DNA of 64,000 bases from positions 826,614,896 through 826,678,895 of the forward strand of contig NC_081414.1 in NCBI RefSeq assembly GCF_030272615.1. Direction: 5' to 3'. A program made the position numbers and the translations under genes. The notes under the pieces are model-generated. The model made no database searches, was not told where the DNA came from, and worked only from the letters and a program-made list of their open reading frames with translations. Within the stretch, counting starts at the first letter, position 1. The number at the start of each line of letters is the position of its first letter. This document shows, one piece after another, positions 11,719-23,717 of this stretch. This DNA comes from Cryptomeria japonica. Lineage: Eukaryota; Streptophyta; Pinopsida; Cupressales; Cupressaceae.

Positions 11719-12612
11719 TGTAAGGAAGTTAAGTAGCGGAAACAACTTCCTACACTAACCTTGAGAGGAGGGTAATGCAAAACTTTTTCAGATCATTACA
11801 ACAGTTACAGAAAATAGAAATAGATATAATAACATTCATACCACAACACAATGATTTACGTGGGGAAAACCCTTTCGGGAGAAAAACCCCACCCTCCAAA
11901 AGCAGCTCAATATTTTATTCAGCAATCAAAAACAGATTACAACATACTTACAGAGAAAGCTCTTCGCAGGAGTACCACTAATCAGAGATTCAGAGGCAAC
12001 TCAATAGCCATAAGACTCTTACACACAACCTCTATCTCACACACCTCATAAATAGGAGATACAATACAAGAAACCGTCAAACGGTATTACAAAACCATGG
12101 GCTAAAACCACCCAATAAGGTGTAGCCGACCTTATCTCCCTTCTAGATGCCCTATGACATGTTAAAGCACACATCAACACGTTTCGCTCCCTTTTTACAG
12201 CTCATTTATGTATTCGATATAAATTATTTTTCCTATTTCAAGAGTACAAACTTCCGGAGGCCATAACTTGAGAACCGGGTGTCCGATTGACGAACCGTTT
12301 GAAGCGCCGAAAAGCTTGCGAAGTGCTCTATCACCTCGTAACCGCTTCGTCGGTTACAGAAACTTTTCAGGGCATTTCAAAGCCTCTAAAGTCCCCAAAA
12401 TTAAGTTTAAATATTTTATTGCACCCCTCCAAGACGAAAACATTAATATCTTCAAAACTAGCTGTGACCTTGTGACGCAACTTTACCGGAATGCTTATCT
12501 AACCAACCAGAAGCTTTAGGGAGAGTTTCGCACCATTTCGTGCTTAAATGAAAACTTACTATAAATAGTAACCTCACATAAATGCAAGGTTGAGACACCA
12601 TTTTTCCCAACA
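11719..12612 (-). repeat. K 5' LTR
   Basis: Near-identical partner of 6603-7495. It lies next to the primer site, so it is the 5' LTR and carried the promoter. TG...CA ends, flanked on the right by the CATAG target duplication. Confidence 0.95.
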
Positions 12613-12631
12613 CATAGGACATCCCAAATGA

Positions 12632-12662
12632 TCCTTATCCTTATCCTTATCCTTATCCTTAT
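12632..12662. repeat. (CCTTAT)n microsatellite
   Basis: Five tandem copies of a 6-bp unit directly right of copia K, belonging to the pre-insertion sequence. Confidence 0.9.
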
Positions 12663-13585
12663 TAATATCATATTAAATTTCTTTAGTATTCACACATGAC
12701 TGAGAGAACTAGCAAGCTACAACTAAGAAAATTTGTTGAAATTAATCCATACAAAGGTTCCTCCCACATTCCATCTATAATTTTCTCTTATAAACTTTAT
12801 AGAGAGGTGGAGAACCAAAGAGTAGGATACAACCAAACTTGCTACACATGATACCTTCTAATAGTAGGAGAAGCCTATGAGCTATTCTCCTAGTAGTCAT
12901 AGTACAAAATCTACATCTAGAATGATGCCCTTGAGAAAGGTAAAAACCCCAAGAGGAGGCAGATAAAGGAACCTTTTTGACAATAGAAGGGGTATTACTC
13001 CAATTATCCAACACCACCTATAAGTGGTCCACCTCAAGTGAAAAAAATATTAGCTTACCCTTGAATCTGTAGTAACACATTATAAAAAATCATGTCTTTA
13101 ACATATAGAAAAAAATTATGATTCGCAAAAAAAATGGAAAAATATTGAATTCTTATCTTTCCATATGTTGAACATAATATCCACCATGAAAGTGTGCCAA
13201 ATCTATGTGAAAATTACGAGGGATGTTGATGCAGAAACATCCTAGCAAATCATACCCTATTTCACCACATTAATTAATTTGGTCCTCAATGGAGAATCAA
13301 ATGCCTATAAAAATATACATATTATCACATATGTGGGTCTCAAAATATTTGGGTCACTTTCCTAGAAGATATTGCTAATAGAATATTAGAGTGCATGAAA
13401 GACAAAACACAATTCATCAGGTGAAGCATGTAGAGACTTTTTGTACCTTGTGGCATCAAATTTGATACATCATGAGGAAGAATGAGACCATCAAAACTTT
13501 AAAATAGAACCACAACATATTTCATTAATTCATGGAGCTTCATCATTAAAATTAGGCCGAACTAAACGTTTCACTGAACATCAAG
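12663..13585. other. Unassigned stretch with a short minus-strand ORF
   Basis: This continues the sequence that K interrupted. An 80-codon minus-strand frame at 12775-13017 has amino-acid composition unlike simple AT-rich filler (for example SQGHHSRCRFCTM, then LLLLLEGIMCSKFG), so it may be a remnant of a transposon protein, perhaps of a non-LTR element. I cannot name a family. The remainder is AT-rich with no supported gene. Confidence 0.3.
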
Positions 13586-13871
13586 TGTTGGAACACCTTA
13601 TCCTTGATGAAGATCATTCTTAAAGATTGAATCACATACTTAAGCACATTCAAATTTATTGGATACTAGTTAAGGAGATTAGAGAAGTTAGAGATTAGAA
13701 AATTAGCATAGAGGAGTTAGAGTTAGGAGTTCAAGTCTTGTTTTGATTTGATTTTGTCATATTTTCTTGTTAGCCTGCGAAGAAATTTGTAATCTACATG
13801 TAATGAGTAAATAATAATTTTGTAATCTTTCTATTATTGAATCAATGAGAATTTATTTATATGATTCAACA
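13586..13871. repeat. Probable copia-type solo LTR (286 bp)
   Basis: It begins TGTTGGAACACC and ends GATTCAACA, with the TGTTGG...CAACA ends usual for plant copia LTRs, and has an internal AT-rich stretch with a GTAATGAGTAAATAATAA-type polyadenylation-like region. No coding region or second copy is nearby. The flanking 5-mers (TCAAG and TAATT) do not match, so the call rests on the ends and composition only. Confidence 0.45.
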
Positions 13872-13899
13872 TAATTTTATTGTGTTAATTATCAATTTT

Positions 13900-14140
13900 T
13901 GTAATGCCCACCAAAATACCCTAGAGAAATACACTAACTAACATGTGAAATAGAGAACAATTCTTATTTTAAAACATCTATACATGCATCCAATACAATG
14001 AAATAATATTCATTAACTTGATACACAACTACTCATCACGAATATAATCACCAATTGGAAATGAAATACAATACATCAATAATCATCTCTTCCCTAGGGT
14101 ATCTCAATGCCACTACTTAAACTACACACTTAACAAGTCC
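13900..14140 (-). repeat. B 3' LTR, piece 1
   Basis: Matches 46257 to about 46509 of the right LTR (TGTAATGCCxxCCAAAATACC start, then TATCTCAATGCCA ... CACACTTAACAAGTCC). Homology stops after AACAAGTCC, where element E begins. Confidence 0.85.
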
Positions 14141-15080
14141 TAGGGTAAGTGCACCAAGATGGTGAATAAAAAGAGGGGTATAAGTGGCTGTGTTTTTTTT
14201 TTCTTTCTGAAAAACAGGTAAACCTGAACTTCAAAGAGATATTTGAAGGTCTTGCACTCAAAAATAGGAGTTGAAAACATAATAAAAGTTGTATTACTCT
14301 AAATCTAGTTTCTTAACTATTAAAGTTTTTTAAAATAGGATAAGATTAAGAGGATCAAACCTCTCACGCACAAAAACTTGTTCCTGATTTTTTCAAAAAA
14401 AAAACATAACATAGCTATTTTTGTGCACTACACAAAATATATATTTAGATTTAGTATTTTGCAAAACCTTTTTGTAGGATGATAGGTAAGATTAAGATCT
14501 AGAAGTTGTGTATTTTTTTGTAATTTTCCATTGAGTGCTTTTTTGTAATGATTTTTTTAAGTGACTGCATCTTGAAAATTTGGTACCTGTTCGTGCACTA
14601 GGCATAACTTGTAGTAAAATAATCGAAAATGCAAACTTGTTTTTTTAAAAGTGTATAGAATCTATTGTAGAACAAAAATATAAAATTTAATTTGAATTTA
14701 GTCAAGTATATCAAAAGTTATTAAAAAAATGGTAGACATATGTCTGTGAGGACTGCCAAGGCATTGGTAAAGAATATTAAAGTTTACTATGCTAATGTTG
14801 TACAAAAATAGAAAAAAATATATGGTTAGAAAGCTAAGAAGACCTATGAGATTATGGTGGTAATTTTAGAGATACCCACTTGATCATTTGTAAACCTAAT
14901 GATGAAGAAGTCGAGAATCATGTTGGAAGATGAAAAAACATGTAAAGGGACAAAAATTGAGGAAAAATGGGCTCGCAAGCCTTAGGGTTGTTTTCCAGCC
15001 CTCTTACCAAGCCAAAATCCACATGGGTTCTAATGTGCAAGATAACCCACTCAGGTTTTGAAAAAAAAAAGTACCATTCA

Positions 15081-15116
15081 TAGTTCTACATAACCTGCAT
15101 GGGTTATGTAGAACTA
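15081..15116. repeat. Perfect 15-bp-arm inverted repeat (hairpin)
   Basis: TAGTTCTACATAACC at 15081-15095 pairs perfectly with 15102-15116 around a 6-nt loop. A second copy with a few mismatches is at 25778-25813, and shorter relatives (CATAACC ... GGGTTATG) occur at about 25835-25854 and 15145-15157. They lie on both sides of copia D, so they belong to element E. Confidence 0.85.
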
Positions 15117-15189
15117 AAACCATCATTGTGAGTCTCACAAAGCCCGTATGGGTTATGAAGACATCAAAATGTATGCTTGTAAACTTAGC

Positions 15190-15306
15190 ATTTACTACAC
15201 ATATGTATAGACATACATATATAATATGTGTTTATGTATGTATATATGCATATATATAGTTATATATACATATATTTATATATATATATGTATATATGTT
15301 TGTATA
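15190..15306. repeat. TA/CATA-rich microsatellite
   Basis: Run of TATATG/TACATA variants with low complexity. A 60-codon frame that crosses it is an artefact of the repeat. Confidence 0.85.
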
Positions 15307-15385
15307 CATGCACATCTCTTTTTTTTTCCTCTCTCTCTTGTCTTCCTTTCCCCATCACCGTCTCTGTCTATTTTGAGCACTAATT

Positions 15386-16444
15386 TGTTGGTATTTTGGA
15401 TATGTTGATATGGTTTTTTCATTGATGTCAACACTTGTCAAACTTGTCATTGCTTGTCAACACTTGGAGATTTTGGTTATGTTCACCGGCAAGACAAAGA
15501 ATTATGCAAGAAACTGGTATTTGGTTCACTGATAGATTATATTGTTCATCGACACTTGGAATGACTTGGAAACTACTTGGTTATGTTGAAGACATTATTC
15601 GATCACTTGGTTTGGCGATTTGGTTATTTGTTTATTCGGGTTTGCATATTTGTTATTACCGGCAAATAGGTCTAGGATAAGTACCGATAGAGTTATCTAT
15701 TCCAGATCAGCACGACCCGTTATGGAGATGATTTATTATTATTGTAAATACATTGAGCCAACATCATGCATCAGATATTGGTTTTTTTGTAATTAATTTT
15801 ATTGTAATATCTTTTAGTGAGCCAACCTATTCAATTGGTCTTAGGTTATGGTATATATGTAAGATCTTATTTGTAAGATCGATATGCGATTGGGAAAAAT
15901 ATTTGTAATAGAGTATACACAAAAATAAGTAGAGCTATACACGCAGACATCATTTGAAGGTTGAAGGAGGGTTTTGTGAAGGCAATCAAAACTACACTGG
16001 TACTGAATCCAGCATATGAAGATGCTATTTTGTGCAGTACATTATCATTGGATTTAACCATCCAATTGTAGTCAGTGTGACTCTCATTTTGTGATTGAGT
16101 AGTGAGCTCTAGGTAGCTGGCCTTTCTGCATGTGCAGAATCCATATTGTAAACACATACTATCTATAGTAGTATCATTTGATTGTGGGTAAGGCTTCCCA
16201 CCATGTTTTTTCCCCTTACAAGGTTTCCATGTACAAATATTGGTGTTATGTGTCGTGGATGTTGTTGTCTTTCTGTTTCATGCATTAATCTTTACCGGTA
16301 TTGCAATTAACTGTTAAGACTGTCTACCAGCATAAAGTTTGGTTTACTGATATTAAGCATTAAGTTTTGGTTAAGTTAATTTTGGCTGAATTTATTGGAC
16401 AACTAATTCACCCCCCCCCTCTCAGTTGTCTCTAGGACCTAACA
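15386..16444 (+). repeat. D 5' LTR
   Basis: TGTTGGTATTTTGG at the start, C-rich run and GACCTAACA at the end. It aligns along its whole length with 23988-25057 and is preceded by the TAATT duplication. Confidence 0.95.
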
Positions 16445-16446
16445 AT

Positions 16447-16458
16447 TGGTATGAGAGC
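16447..16458 (+). other. D primer-binding site
   Basis: TGGTATGAGAGC, one mismatch to the initiator-Met primer site TGGTATCAGAGC, two bases after the 5' LTR. Confidence 0.9.
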
Positions 16459-16501
16459 TAGATTCTCTTTTTGTAGAAGTTTAACAACTTGAGGAGATCC
16501 A

Positions 16502-17440
16502 ATGTCTACCAACTATTTCAGGAAGGACAGTCCAAAACTTGATGGAACCAACTATGGCATATGGAAGATCAGGATGGAGAGACACTTGCATTGCATTGGA
16601 AAGGATATATGGGAGGTTGCAAAGAATGGCTATACTGCTCCTACTCCCAGTCAACCTAATCCACCAACCTTAGGAAAAGATGAGGAAAATGATTGCAAAG
16701 CAAGAGAAGCACTTTTGAGCGCATTATCAGATCAATAAGTCATGGGATTGTCAGATAGATCTATTGCTAAAGTTATTTGGGAAAAACTAGAAACACTGAA
16801 TGAAGGAGATTCCACAGTCAAAATTACAAAACTTGAATGCTTCAAGGTCAGGTACGAAAGTCTGAAAATGGAAGAAAAAGAAAGAATTTCTGCTTTTATG
16901 GAAAGAGTAAATGAAATTGTTTTGGGTATACAATGTTGTGGAGGAACCTTAAGTGAAGATGAGATTGTTTCTAAAGTTTTAAGAGCTTTTCCACCAGCAT
17001 ATAAAATGAAAGTTACTTCTATAAATGAATTAAGAACAATGCTTAATGCATCAGTATCTAGAGACACCTTGGTTGGAAAACTTTCAGCTTTTGAGCTTGA
17101 GGAATTTGGTCCTGTTACTACTATCAAGATAGATCTAGCTTTTAATGCATCATCATAAACTTTAGTAGCATCATCATCATTTGACAAATCTGATTGGAAA
17201 GCCTTCTATGCAAGAGAACTTGAAGAAAGTAGAAGAGAAAATGAAGAACTTGAAGAACTTGAAGCACTATTTGCAAGGAAAATGCCTAAAGGTCCAATTG
17301 GAAGTAAGTATGAAGGTAAAGCACCCTTTAAATGTTTCAATTGTAATAAGATTGGTCATATGGCATCTAGATGTCCTGATAGACATGCAAGATTAAGAGA
17401 AGAAGCTAAAAGAACATATAAGCCTAACCCTGACAATTAG
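16502..17440 (+). pseudogene. D gag with CCHC knuckle
   Basis: The frame starts at ATG 16502 and shows copia-gag features: K-L-D-G-T-N-Y-G-I-W-K-I-R-M and W-E-V-A, then after a TAA at 16736-16738 the UBN2 body (W-E-K-L-E, L-K-M-E-E-x-E-R-I-S-A-F-M-E-R-V) up to a TAA at 17156-17158. The zinc knuckle CFNCNKIGHMASRC at 17333-17374 is intact and would bind RNA. A further stop lies at about 17438. The stops are single-base lesions, except around 17160-17300 where the frame also shifts. Confidence 0.85.
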
Positions 17441-18436
17441 AAATACAAGTTTAAGAAGAACAAAGACAAATCTACTTATTATACTAATGAAGGAGTTACT
17501 GATGATTCTGATGAAGATCCAGTAGACAATGGATGGGCTTTTGTTTCTACAGCAAAAGATCAACCGGCACCTACTGTTCAACCAGTAGAGCAGACCCTAC
17601 CAACTAAAGTTGAAGATAAGGATGAATGGATTATTGATTTAGGATGTTCACATCATATGACTGGTGATAAGAGTAAATTCTTAACCTTTCAGGATTACAA
17701 TGGAGGTCTAGTAAGGTTTGGAGATAATAAAGCTTGTTTGATCAAAGGAAAAGGCACTATATCTTTTGATGGTAAACACAATACTGATAATGTTTACTAT
17801 GTTGAAGGTTTGAAGAATAATCTTTTGAGTGTTGGTCAATTAATTGAGAAAGGATTTCAGTTACAATTCAAGAATGGTAAATGCAAAATCTTAAATAGAT
17901 CTGGTTTGGAAATTGCAACCGGTAATCAGACTAGAGGTAATATCTTTCATTTGAACAACAATGAGAAAACATGTTTGATTGCACATATTGATGAAAGTTT
18001 GTTATGGCATAAAAGACTTTGTCATGTAAATTTTGATTGCAATGTGAAAATCAGTACTACTAAGGCAGTTAGAGATTTACCTAAGATCGTTAAACCTCAC
18101 AATCCGGTATGTAAGGAATGTCAATTTGGAAAGCAAGTTAGAGAATCTTTCCAAAGTATTCCAGAGAAGTTTAACAATGTTCTTGATTTAATTCATACTG
18201 ATTTATTTGGTCCAGCAAGAACTAGAAGTATACAAGGAGATATATATTTTATGCTAATCATTGATGACTGTTCTAGAATGTGTTGGGTTACTTTTCTTAG
18301 CGAAAAATTTGAAGCATTTGGGAAATTCAAACTATTCAAGGTGATGGTAGAAAAGGAAACCGGTAAGAAAATCAAATGTTTGAGATCAGATCAAGGAGGT
18401 GAATTCAAATCTAAGGAATTTAATGCATTCTGTTAA
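17441..18436 (+). pseudogene. D protease and integrase N-terminal/core
   Basis: An open stretch of about 330 codons. The protease start reads WIIDLGCSHHMT, so the catalytic D-S-G has become D-L-G. GAG-pre-integrase follows (L-K-N-N-L-L-S-V-G-Q-L), then LLWHKRLCHVNF with the zinc-finger histidines, C-K-E-C, the first catalytic Asp in LIHTDLFGP, DDCSRMCWVTFL and the second in LRSDQGGEFKSKEF. A TAA at 18434-18436 ends it. Confidence 0.88.
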
Positions 18437-19134
18437 GTGAATGGGATCATAAGACAATTGTCAGCACCCTGGACACCCCAGCAGAATGGAGTTGTGGAAA
18501 GGAAAAACAAAACTATCTTGGATGCAACCATAAGTATGATATCAGAAGCAAATATACCTCATAAATAATGGAGAGAAGTGGTCAATATAGTTGTTTATAC
18601 ATTCAACAAAGTTCACATCAGAGGAAAAACCAGTAAGACCCCACATGAACTATGGTTTGGTAATACTCCTACTCTTAAATATTTCAAAATATTTGGAAGT
18701 AAATGTTATATTAGAAGAGATGAGTATATTGGCAAATTTGATCCTAGAAGTGATGAAGGAATATTTCTTGGTTATTCATCTAAGAGAAAGGCATATAGAT
18801 GTTTTAACAAGAGATTGCAAAAAATTGTTGAGAGTGCAAATGTAAAGATTGATGAACAATTTAGAGGAAATTCAAGGTACACAGACTCTGAACCGGCAAT
18901 TGAGATAAACACAAATGAACCTATTATGAATACACCAGTACAGAATGGTGATCCAGTTACACCGGCATCATCTGGAGATTCAACAGTCACTGAAGAACAA
19001 CAACAAGAAAAAACACCCCGGTATGTAAGATTGAATCATTCTGAAGATCAGATAATTGGAAACAAATTTCAAGGAGTTATGGCTAGAGGAAGATTGGCAA
19101 ATGAAGAGGTATGTCTTATTTCTCAAATTGAACC
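18437..19134 (+). pseudogene. D integrase end and linker to RT
   Basis: Continuing in frame: SAPWTPQQNGVVERKNKT supplies the catalytic Glu, a TAA near 18566 interrupts, then H-E-L-W-F-G-N-T-P-T, IFLGYSSKRKAYRCFN and a hydrophilic linker with EEQQQEKTPRYVRLNHSEDQ. It stops making sense after EEVCLISQIEP, exactly where copia pol would enter the RT domain (usually about 20 residues before the first RT motif). That point, about 19134, is the junction with the gypsy fragment. Confidence 0.85.
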
Positions 19135-21055
19135 TGATGCTCTGCAAAAAGGATTAGAAAATCTGTTTGATGGCAACACACACAAGAGCACAAGAAACAA
19201 ACATTAGTGTTAGCAACAAAAGATTATCCTAAACAGGCATATCAAGAGAGATATTAAGCATGAAATAGAAAGCATATAAACATAGAATAAAATAGCTAAT
19301 CAAGATGCTCATAGTTGCTCCTCCCTTGTTCCTCTCCTCTCCAAGTCCCAAATGAGTGTAGCTCTCAGTAGCTTTTTGCACTATGGATGCTTATGGAGGA
19401 TTGAGATTTAATATTAAGCTTCAAATATGAAATGAAAAGCTAAATACTATGCTATTGATGCTAAAATGATTGATTTTACCAAAAAGACAAGATTTTAGTT
19501 ATGCTATGCTAAATGCTCTCTAAAAATGTCTATAGCCTAAATGCATACAAGTTTTCAGGATCTGGATTATGAAGGAATGGGCTCTATTTATAGGAAAAAT
19601 GGAGCAATGGATGGCAAGGATTGAAAGGTTTAATCAAGGGTCAAGCTTGAAAGTTGGGGATCCATGTGCACAATTTGCACCAATGAAATGGTGACGAGTG
19701 TCAACATAAGATTGGGTTGAGAGAAGAGGTTGGAGGCATTGAATGCCTGAGGAGACCTCATGGTTATCTAGAAGGTAAGGGTCAAGCCTAAATTAGGATT
19801 ACCCACTGGATTAGGAGTTAATGCAAGGATAAACCTTTGTGCAAATGATTAAGAGATAATCATGGTCAAAGCATTAAAGGCTTGATGAGACCCTTGGGTT
19901 GGGTAGAGGTTGAGTCAAAACAAATGTTTTAACCATGTGGGAGGGTTTGAGGTAACCATTAATGGTTATTGGAGACTTTGGGGATTAAGTGGTTGAAGGT
20001 TGAAAGCCTTCAATGGTTATCAAAGACTTTGAGCCATTTAGTGGTTGAAGGTTGGAAGCTTTCAAAGGTTATCCAAGATTTTGAGACATTTAGTGGTTGA
20101 AGGTTGAAAGTCTTTAATGGTTATCAAAGACTTTTAGGCTTTGAGAAGTGACTCCATTTTGCTTAGGAATGTGACAATAATTAGGGGATGGATTAAGTTA
20201 ATTAGGAAGGGGTTAGAAGAATCTAGAAGGGGATTAGATTTTGCAAGTGGATTTGGTGGGTGAGGGAAAATAGGATTTTATTAAAATAAAAATTCATTTA
20301 TTTCAATAAATGTGTGCAAGTTGTATTTGGATAAATATTTAAATAAATATTAATTTATTTAAATGAAAAAAAGGAAGATAAAGCATTAAAATGCTTGAAG
20401 ACTTTGAGGGGAACCATTAAAGGCTTGAAGACTTTAAGGAAAACCATTAAAGTCTTAAGAAGACTATAGAAGGAAGCCATCAAGTTTGAATACTTTAAGG
20501 GAAACCATTAAAGGTTTCAAGTGGGTGAGGATAAATAGGATTTTAAATAAATAATTTATTTAAAATAGTTGTGCAACTTGCTTTTGTAGGAAAATACAAG
20601 TGGGTGGAGGATAAAGGTGATTTAAATAAATTATTTATTTAAAATAATTGTGCAACTTGCTTTTGTAGGAAAATACAAGTGGGTGGAGGATAAAGGTGAT
20701 TTAAATAAATGATTTATTTATTTAAATGTGAGAGGTGGGATTTTGGGGGATTTAAATAAATATTAATTTATTTAAATGTGAGAGGTGGGATTTTGGGGGA
20801 TTTAAATAAATATTAATTTATTTAAATGTGAGAGAAGATTTAATTAAACAAATATGATTTATTTATTTAATTAATGGTATGAATTTGGTTAAGTGAATTA
20901 AATCAAATAAATTGAATAATTTATTTAATTAATAGGAGAAGAGGGTTAAGATGAATTAATTAAATATTAATTTAATTAATTATTAATTGATGGTTAAATA
21001 ATCAAATAAATACTAAGTATTCATTTAATTAAGTGGACAAATTTATGTGACTACA
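19135..21055 (-). repeat. LTR of the gypsy remnant, with AT-rich tandem repeats
   Basis: The right end CTACA at 21055 is defined by the adjoining purine tract. The left end, about 19135 or 19208, is inferred. Internal repeats include several copies of a GGTTGAAAGxCTTxAATGGTTAT-like unit (19980-20130), a duplicated block with GCAACTTGCTTTTGTAGG (20568-20700) and near-perfect direct repeats of a block containing GTGAGAGGTGGGATTTTG (20720-20830). Homopurine/AT segments such as ATTTATTTAAAT recur. Confidence 0.6.
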
Positions 21056-23364
21056 TTTGCCCCTCTTTGAGACGGTGCAGTTTATCGCGTCGTTTCAAAG
21101 AAAGAAAAATAGGTGTGAAGAAATGCCCCATAAAATGTAAATTTAATGGGTGGTATGCCCCCTCGAGAGATGGGCCGAATTTTATTTTGAAAAATCGGGC
21201 GATCTCTCGAAAAAGAATGCAAAGTGGAGGGGAGGTAGAATAGAAGAAATTAGAACTAATGATGAAAGAATGGGAGAAAATGGAGTGAATATGAAGAAAC
21301 AACAAGCCAGCAAGTACCCTGAGGTCATGCAAGAGATACATAGCAGATGTAGTGTGGGGTTTGGATTGATGCTATACAATTGATCAAAATTGTTTGGACA
21401 ATCTGGTGCAATTGGTTTAATTGCCCCGGTCAAGTCAATGCATGACAGTTGATGTCAGTTGGTCGCTTGGACATGATAAAGTCTGAGTAAGTGAATCAAA
21501 GTGACCTGATGTGACTTAGACAATTGATGTAATTGCCCGATGAAGTCAAGATATATGAAGCAAAATACTCGTTGAGACTTAGACAATTGATGTAATTGTC
21601 CGTTGGATTGTGTTTGATTGGTTGATCAATTGATAGTATGTGCGTGTGATGGATGGTTGTGGGGAATCATAGCAGCCCCGTTGAGACTAGGTCATTATGA
21701 TAAATGTCTGATGTAGTCTAGGATTACCATAATCGATTACCTGTTGAGACCCAAAGATACATGATCAGAGTATTTGTTGATAGTCTAGGTGTGTGTGAGT
21801 CGATGTATCTATGTAGACAGAGTAACTGGCTTGACTTATTGGATGACTTAGGATAGGAAACACAATCCCTCCTATTTAGAGATGGATGGTGATGAACGTG
21901 GCTTGATTAGGTTGATTGGGACACGATGTAGGGTATGTGATGCTGATTGTTGAGATGGGGAGGGTTGGGGGGGTTCGATGTTAGAAGAAATGGAGGACCT
22001 ATGACTCATTCCTATGGAAGAAGAGGAAAATAGAGTATGCATTATTATGACTATGTATGCATGATATGCAGCTATTATGAATGTATGGATGGTTGGAATG
22101 CAACGGAATGCAGTATATACAGATGAGATGGAATGACGATCCATAGTGCTCTATTTTTCATCATTGAGCTTTAAAATGTTGTAAGAAAATACAAGCAACT
22201 TGACATAAAGATTCAAGATGACCAGAGTATTTCTTACATGGATTTTTATATAGCAAGTTAATACAAGCAACTTGATATAATGGATCAAGTTGACCTGCGT
22301 ATTGCTTGTGGAACAGACAAGGATTATCTCTATTCATGCATGACTTGGATCGTCCTCCTTGATCTTAGGCTGATCATATCCTGAGACAAGTGCATACCGT
22401 AATAAGAGATAAAACCTTTATCCAGTTTGGATGAGGTAGGAGGAACCAAAGAAAGAGAATTGTACCTGCAAACAAACAATATATACATAAAGAATAAAGA
22501 ATATGGATCCTTGGTAATGGTTCATGCCCATATGGTCGAGGTATACGCTGTAGTCAGCAAGCCGTAATGATCTATGACTACATTTGGCATAAGATCACGT
22601 AGCTTGGTGAACTTCCCACGTAGACACCATTAGTACATGCCCCAGAACTTCATCGGAAATAATGCGCAAACGATACAAAACAATGCTGAAAGATCCCGAT
22701 ACAGATAAACAAATGAATTACTCATGAATCAACCAAGCATTTGATAGCTTAACATAATTTTCTTGTCAAAGAAAACGTCACTTTTGTCTTTGTTTTGGTA
22801 AGGAAGGATGCATCCTTGTTTAAGACAGTTTCTGATTTGTTGGATGTGGATTGTGTGGTCGATTGATAAATGGTCATTGTGTGAGTATTTTGTATCTGAT
22901 CGGATGAATATGTACAAGGTGTTGTCATGTTTTTTGGGTGATTTTCGATGGTTTTTCGATGTTTTTGGATTTTGTGTAATAGTTTTTGAATGTTTGTGGA
23001 TTTTGTGAGTCATTTTTGAATGTTTTTGGATTTTGTATTGTTTGTGAATGTTTTTGATATTTTCTGGGACATTTTTGAATGTTTTTGATATTTTTGATGA
23101 TTGCCTGAATGAAGAGCGTAATGACACATAAGACAATGTAGAATCCACTTCCATCAATAGGTTAAAGGCATTGCCCCCAGTTTTAGACATGACTATGAAA
23201 AAGTGGGATGCAAGATGTATGGAGTACTATCATAATTGCAGAGGAATAACAAGCCATGGTTGATGGATGGATGGATGTATGTATGAAGTAGATGTGATCG
23301 CCACAAGTCTGAAAGATAATGGAGCCATAGCCTTTACGAGTGGCGCCTATTTGCCAGGTTTTTA
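21056..23364 (-). other. Non-coding tail of the gypsy remnant
   Basis: No credible coding region. It holds repeated phrases (ACTTAGACAATTGATGTAAT at about 21513 and 21577; a TACAAGCAACTTGA block at about 22190 and 22262), a G/T-rich stretch of degenerate ~35-bp repeats at 22935-23100, and a purine-tract-like AAAACTGGGGGCAAT on the minus strand near 23180. Minus-strand frames here are low-complexity (lysine/histidine-rich) and not taken as genes. Confidence 0.55.
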
Positions 23365-23639
23365 CCATAGAGGTGAATTGCAAGGAACCTATCACTATTT
23401 ATTGTGACAATACAACAACAATTGATATATCAAAGAACCTGGTACTTCACTCTAAAACTAAACATGTTTCTATCAAACTGAACTTTCTAAAGGAGAATGT
23501 TGAAGCAAAAGAAGTGAAATTGGTTTATGTGAATACTAAAGAGCAGATTGCAGATATTTTTACAAAGCCTTTGCCTAAGGAAACATTTGAGTATCTCAGA
23601 GAGAAACTTGGAGTCCTACCCCCACCGGTACAGACTTAG
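23365..23639 (+). pseudogene. D RNase H C-terminal part
   Basis: The frame resumes copia pol: V-N-C-K-E-P then IYCDNTTTIDISKNLVLHS, K-T-K-H-V-S-I-K and VYVNTKEQIADIFTKPLP, ending about 20 codons later. The first half of RNase H, including S-T-x-E-A-E-Y, is missing, so the junction with the gypsy remnant falls inside RNase H just before 23365-23370. Residues upstream of V-N-C-K in this frame belong to the gypsy sequence. Confidence 0.88.
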
Positions 23640-23717
23640 ATAGTTGATGTTTGTCATCAACCGACAAAATTAATAGAGAAATATTTTATTCCAGTGTTGA
23701 TGAGGAGAGCTACTTCT

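Larger units (their letters stand above)
6603..12612 (-). mobile_element. K: near-complete Ty1/copia retrotransposon
   Basis: The element is bounded by two LTRs of 893 and 894 bp that differ at about 20 positions by eye (roughly 2% divergence), each TGTAAGG...CCAACA. The 5-bp target duplication CATAG is present at 6598-6602 and 12613-12617, which fixes both ends exactly. A perfect 12-base initiator-Met-tRNA primer site follows the 5' LTR, and a purine tract precedes the 3' LTR at 7496-7511. The minus-strand order gag, nucleocapsid, protease, integrase, RT, RNase H defines Ty1/copia. The gag start resembles the Tork/Tnt1 branch (inference). At least four lesions make it non-autonomous, but it is the youngest-looking element here with a known full structure. 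Confidence 0.95.
19135..23364 (-). mobile_element. Minus-strand gypsy remnant inside D
   Basis: On the minus strand this reads as a post-polymerase spacer (23364 to 21056), a purine tract (AAAGAGGGGCAAA, complement of 21056-21068) and an LTR that starts TGTAGTCACATAAATTTG at 21055 and runs to about 19135. Its 5' LTR and genes are absent. Because D has also lost its RT and most of RNase H at the right junction, a full gypsy insertion followed by one deletion that removed the gypsy 5' part and the neighbouring copia sequence explains the structure (inference). Confidence 0.65.

Noticed and set aside
13581-13876. Exact target duplication for the 13586-13871 LTR
   Set aside because: TCAAG and TAATT do not match, so no duplication is claimed.
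15081-15116. Possible microRNA precursor hairpin
   Set aside because: Arms are only 15 bp and the motif recurs many times in the same element, so it is a repeat and not a miRNA stem.
22729-23190. 153-codon minus-strand frame rich in Lys/His
   Set aside because: It arises from degenerate G/T-rich repeats at 22935-23100; no domain and wrong place for a gypsy gene.
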